The notes beneath the pieces were generated by a model that saw nothing but the letters and a program-made list of their open reading frames with translations, was not told the DNA's origin and did no database searches. The position numbers were made by a program, and so were the translations under genes. A stretch of DNA of 64,000 nucleotides from Micromonospora luteifusca. Its GTDB lineage: Bacteria; Actinomycetota; Actinomycetes; Mycobacteriales; Micromonosporaceae. Shown piece by piece: positions 61,970 to 64,000 of the stretch. The first letter of the stretch is position 1. Every line of letters begins with the position of its first letter. The stretch covers positions 372,001 to 436,000 of the forward strand of contig NZ_JAFBBP010000001.1 in assembly GCF_016907275.1 (NCBI RefSeq). The letters run 5' to 3'.

Positions 61970-62719
61970 GTGGTCACGACGAGACGGCGATGGGTCTTCG
62001 GCGGAGTCGCGCTGCTGGTGGTGGCGCTGCTCGGCGCCGGCCTGTGGCGGCATTTCGACAGCCCCGAGAGCAAGACTCACGACAGTGCCGTGGACGACGC
62101 CGCGAAGAAGGTCGACCAGGTCCTGTTCGAGTTCGAGTACGACCACCTCTTCCAGGCAGAGAAGTACGTGCACTCGGCCAGCCAGCACCCCGACATCGCG
62201 GTCCTCGCGGTCTCCGGGGAAACGCACTGGCAGACCGGCGTGACGATGGTGCTGCGGGTGATGGGGCATGGAGTGGAGATCGGCGCGGACGGCTCGGTGA
62301 TCGACGAACGCGACGAGCCGATCTGCTTTCGCCTTCAGCTCGGCCCGCACGACGACCGCCGCGACGATGACATCGAGTGCCCGGCCGACGATCCCCTCCA
62401 GGTTGTCCAGGACCCGTCGCTCAGCGGAGTCGACGAACGTGTGAAGAGCGCTCTGCAGGCCGTCGGCCCGGACGAGTCCGCCGTCCGGGCGGCGATCGCC
62501 GACCTGGGCCTGGACCCGGCCATCGTGCAGGAGGTGACCGCGCAGGGCGGCAGGGTCGGCGTCGCCCTGCGGGCCGCGCAGTACGACTGCATCCTCGCCC
62601 GCGTCACCACGAAGGGCGCCGAGCTCTGGCGGCCGTCGCACACCCAGCTGGCCCCGGGCGAGTTGCGCTGCGCTGCACCGACCGCCCTGGGCAGCAATTT
62701 CGGTAAGAGCCCGCACTGA
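61970..62719 (+). CDS. Membrane-anchored hypothetical protein
   Basis: A 249-residue protein with one N-terminal membrane segment (VFGGVALLVVALLGAGLW) and an extracellular domain I do not recognise. It contains VMGHGVEIGADGSVIDE, a cysteine pair (CFRLQLG...C) and a C-terminal YDCILARVTTKGAELW. The start is GTG at 61970, 7 bp after a CATAAT hexamer, so it may be leaderless. Function unknown. Confidence 0.65.
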   Translation: MVTTRRRWVFGGVALLVVALLGAGLWRHFDSPESKTHDSAVDDAAKKVDQVLFEFEYDHLFQAEKYVHSASQHPDIAVLAVSGETHWQTGVTMVLRVMGHGVEIGADGSVIDERDEPICFRLQLGPHDDRRDDDIECPADDPLQVVQDPSLSGVDERVKSALQAVGPDESAVRAAIADLGLDPAIVQEVTAQGGRVGVALRAAQYDCILARVTTKGAELWRPSHTQLAPGELRCAAPTALGSNFGKSPH

Positions 62720-62741
62720 ATCCGTCAACCGGGGATCTCTG

Positions 62742-63971
62742 ATGCGGGCCGGGTCTTCGCGTCGCGTCGTGGCGTCCACCATCGCGGCGCTGCTCACGGC
62801 GCTCTGCGTACCCCTGGTCGTCCATGCGGCGCGGACACGGCACGAGCCGGCGACCGCCGCGAACCAGCACTTCGCGGTCACCTGGGCGGCCAGTGCCGAC
62901 CGGCTGAAAGCCGGGCCCGCCGAGCGCAGCTACCGGCTGGTCGTGCGCACCAGCGTCGGTGGGAACGCCCTCCGGATCCGCCTGACCAACGCCTTCGGCG
63001 ATCACCCGGTCACCTTCGCCAGCGCGTACGCGGGGTTGCAGCGGCAGGGTGCCGAGCTGATCCGGGGCAGCAACCGGCGGCTGACGTTCGGCGGGCAGTC
63101 GTCGGTCACCGTCCCGGCCGGGGAGACGATCCTCAGCGACCCGCTGCCCGGGGACGTGGCCGCCCAGAGCAATCTCGTCGTGAGCCTCCACGTCACCGGC
63201 GTCCAGGGGCCGATGACCGGGCACACCCTTGCCATGCAGACGTCGTACGCGACGGCCGGTGATCACGCGGCCGAAGAGGCGGCGGTCAACTGGACCGACG
63301 CGATGAGCTTCTGGTACTGGCTGGACGCGGTCAGCGTGCAGACATCCACCGCGATCAGCTCGGTCGTGACGCTCGGCGACTCCATCACCGACGGTTGGGA
63401 CTCCACCACGGACCTCAACCGCCGCTGGCCCGACTACCTCTCCCGGCGACTCCAGGCCGCGACCGACAGCACGGTGAAGGGTGTGGCCAACGAGGGCATC
63501 TCCGGCAACAAGGTGCTCGCCGACGGTGGCGGAGAGGCCGCGCTGCACCGGTTCGATCGCGACGTGCTCGCCCACCCCGGGGTCGACACGGTGTTCGTGC
63601 ACGAAGGCATCAACGACATCAAGGCCCACACCGGCGTCACCGTGGACGACCTGACCGCCGGCTACCGGCAGCTGGTCGACCGGGCGCACGCCGCGGGCAA
63701 GTGCGTCGTCGGCGCCACGCTGATGGCCTACAAGGGTTGGCCCGAGTACGACGCCGTCGGTGAGGCCGTGCGCCAGGACGTCAACGACTGGATCAGGCAC
63801 GGTGGCGTGTTCGACGCCGTGGTCGACTTCGACAAGATCACCCGCAACCCGTACGACCCGCAGGCGCTCCTGCCGCTCTTCGACGGCGGGGATCATCTCC
63901 ACCCGAACGACAACGGCATGCAGGCGATGGCGAACGCCGTCGACCTGGCCGCACTGCGCTGCGGGGGCTGA
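62742..63971 (+). CDS. Secreted SGNH/GDSL hydrolase
   Basis: A 409-residue esterase/lipase-like enzyme. A signal peptide (VVASTIAALLTALCVPLVVH) precedes an N-terminal beta-rich domain (about 45-190) and the SGNH domain: block I VVTLGDSITDGWDS with the nucleophile S (about 212), NEGISGNKVL with G and N, EGINDIKA with N, and GDHLHPND with the catalytic D and H. The layout resembles extracellular actinobacterial GDSL hydrolases that act on acyl or acetyl esters. The start ATG lies 22 bp after the upstream gene. Confidence 0.9.
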   Translation: MRAGSSRRVVASTIAALLTALCVPLVVHAARTRHEPATAANQHFAVTWAASADRLKAGPAERSYRLVVRTSVGGNALRIRLTNAFGDHPVTFASAYAGLQRQGAELIRGSNRRLTFGGQSSVTVPAGETILSDPLPGDVAAQSNLVVSLHVTGVQGPMTGHTLAMQTSYATAGDHAAEEAAVNWTDAMSFWYWLDAVSVQTSTAISSVVTLGDSITDGWDSTTDLNRRWPDYLSRRLQAATDSTVKGVANEGISGNKVLADGGGEAALHRFDRDVLAHPGVDTVFVHEGINDIKAHTGVTVDDLTAGYRQLVDRAHAAGKCVVGATLMAYKGWPEYDAVGEAVRQDVNDWIRHGGVFDAVVDFDKITRNPYDPQALLPLFDGGDHLHPNDNGMQAMANAVDLAALRCGG

Positions 63972-64000
63972 CACGCGCTTGCGGTACCGATACCGTCCAT

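Noticed and set aside
62604..63974. A 456-codon minus-strand open frame opposite the SGNH hydrolase
   Set aside because: Antisense shadow; the plus strand has all SGNH blocks and a signal peptide.

Overview
The window is 64 kb of very GC-rich DNA with actinomycete traits: DUF5753/DUF397 regulator pairs, a DivIVA-like protein, GTG and TTG starts, short or apparently absent leaders, and a GH15 trehalase/glucoamylase-like enzyme. The family content suggests Micromonosporaceae, but this is inferred; no rRNA or other marker gene is present. I saw no tRNA, integrase, transposase, CRISPR array or prophage structural gene.

The left two thirds (about 3.5-42 kb) is a dense defence island, almost all on the minus strand. 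From right to left it holds: (i) a single-chain adenine methylase gene (39926-41869) whose catalytic motif reads HPPF, overlapping a gene for an OGG-fold glycosylase-like protein (39060-39929); (ii) a complete class 1 DISARM operon, drmD-drmMI-drmA-drmB-drmC (38870-25234), in which consecutive genes overlap by 1-4 nt; (iii) a second single-chain methylase (25224-23248), 9 bp after drmC, paralogous to the first but with an intact NPPF motif; (iv) a soluble Ser/Thr kinase with TPR-like repeats (21583-23205); (v) a 1761-residue Upf1-like helicase with a Vsr/DUF559-type nuclease domain (16139-21424), which with the kinase recalls a split Mokosh-like arrangement; (vi) a UvrD-like helicase (13852-16002).

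A small plus-strand regulatory block (XRE/DUF5753, DUF397) and a divergent DivIVA/small-protein pair (11380-13245) separate this from a second defence group. That group contains a one-polypeptide type IIG/ISP restriction-modification enzyme (7864-11208) and an overlapping cassette of an unrecognised 502-residue protein, a two-HKD PLD-family protein and a frameshifted HTH gene (7476-3271). Around it lie several decayed fragments and a gene with a 30-bp in-frame tandem repeat, as expected of a high-turnover region. The far left holds the end of a possible toxin/immunity pair, a Uma2-family gene and two hypotheticals.

To the right (41.9-48.4 kb) are secreted or anchored hypothetical proteins, a Rad50-like zinc-hook ATPase overlapping a small helical partner (a further possible defence pair), a DUF4190 protein and an EcsC-like protein. 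From 48.6 kb on the content is ordinary chromosome: a membrane protein, GH15 enzyme, aldo/keto reductase, an oligopeptide ABC transporter operon (oppC-SBP-oppB-oppD-oppF, minus strand), a SEC-C protein, a CGNR zinc-finger regulator divergent from a metallophosphoesterase and LysE exporter, an anchored hypothetical protein and an SGNH hydrolase.

The least described parts are the two methylase genes flanking DISARM with the OGG-fold gene, the unknown-PLD-HTH cassette, and the helicase-Vsr/kinase pair.
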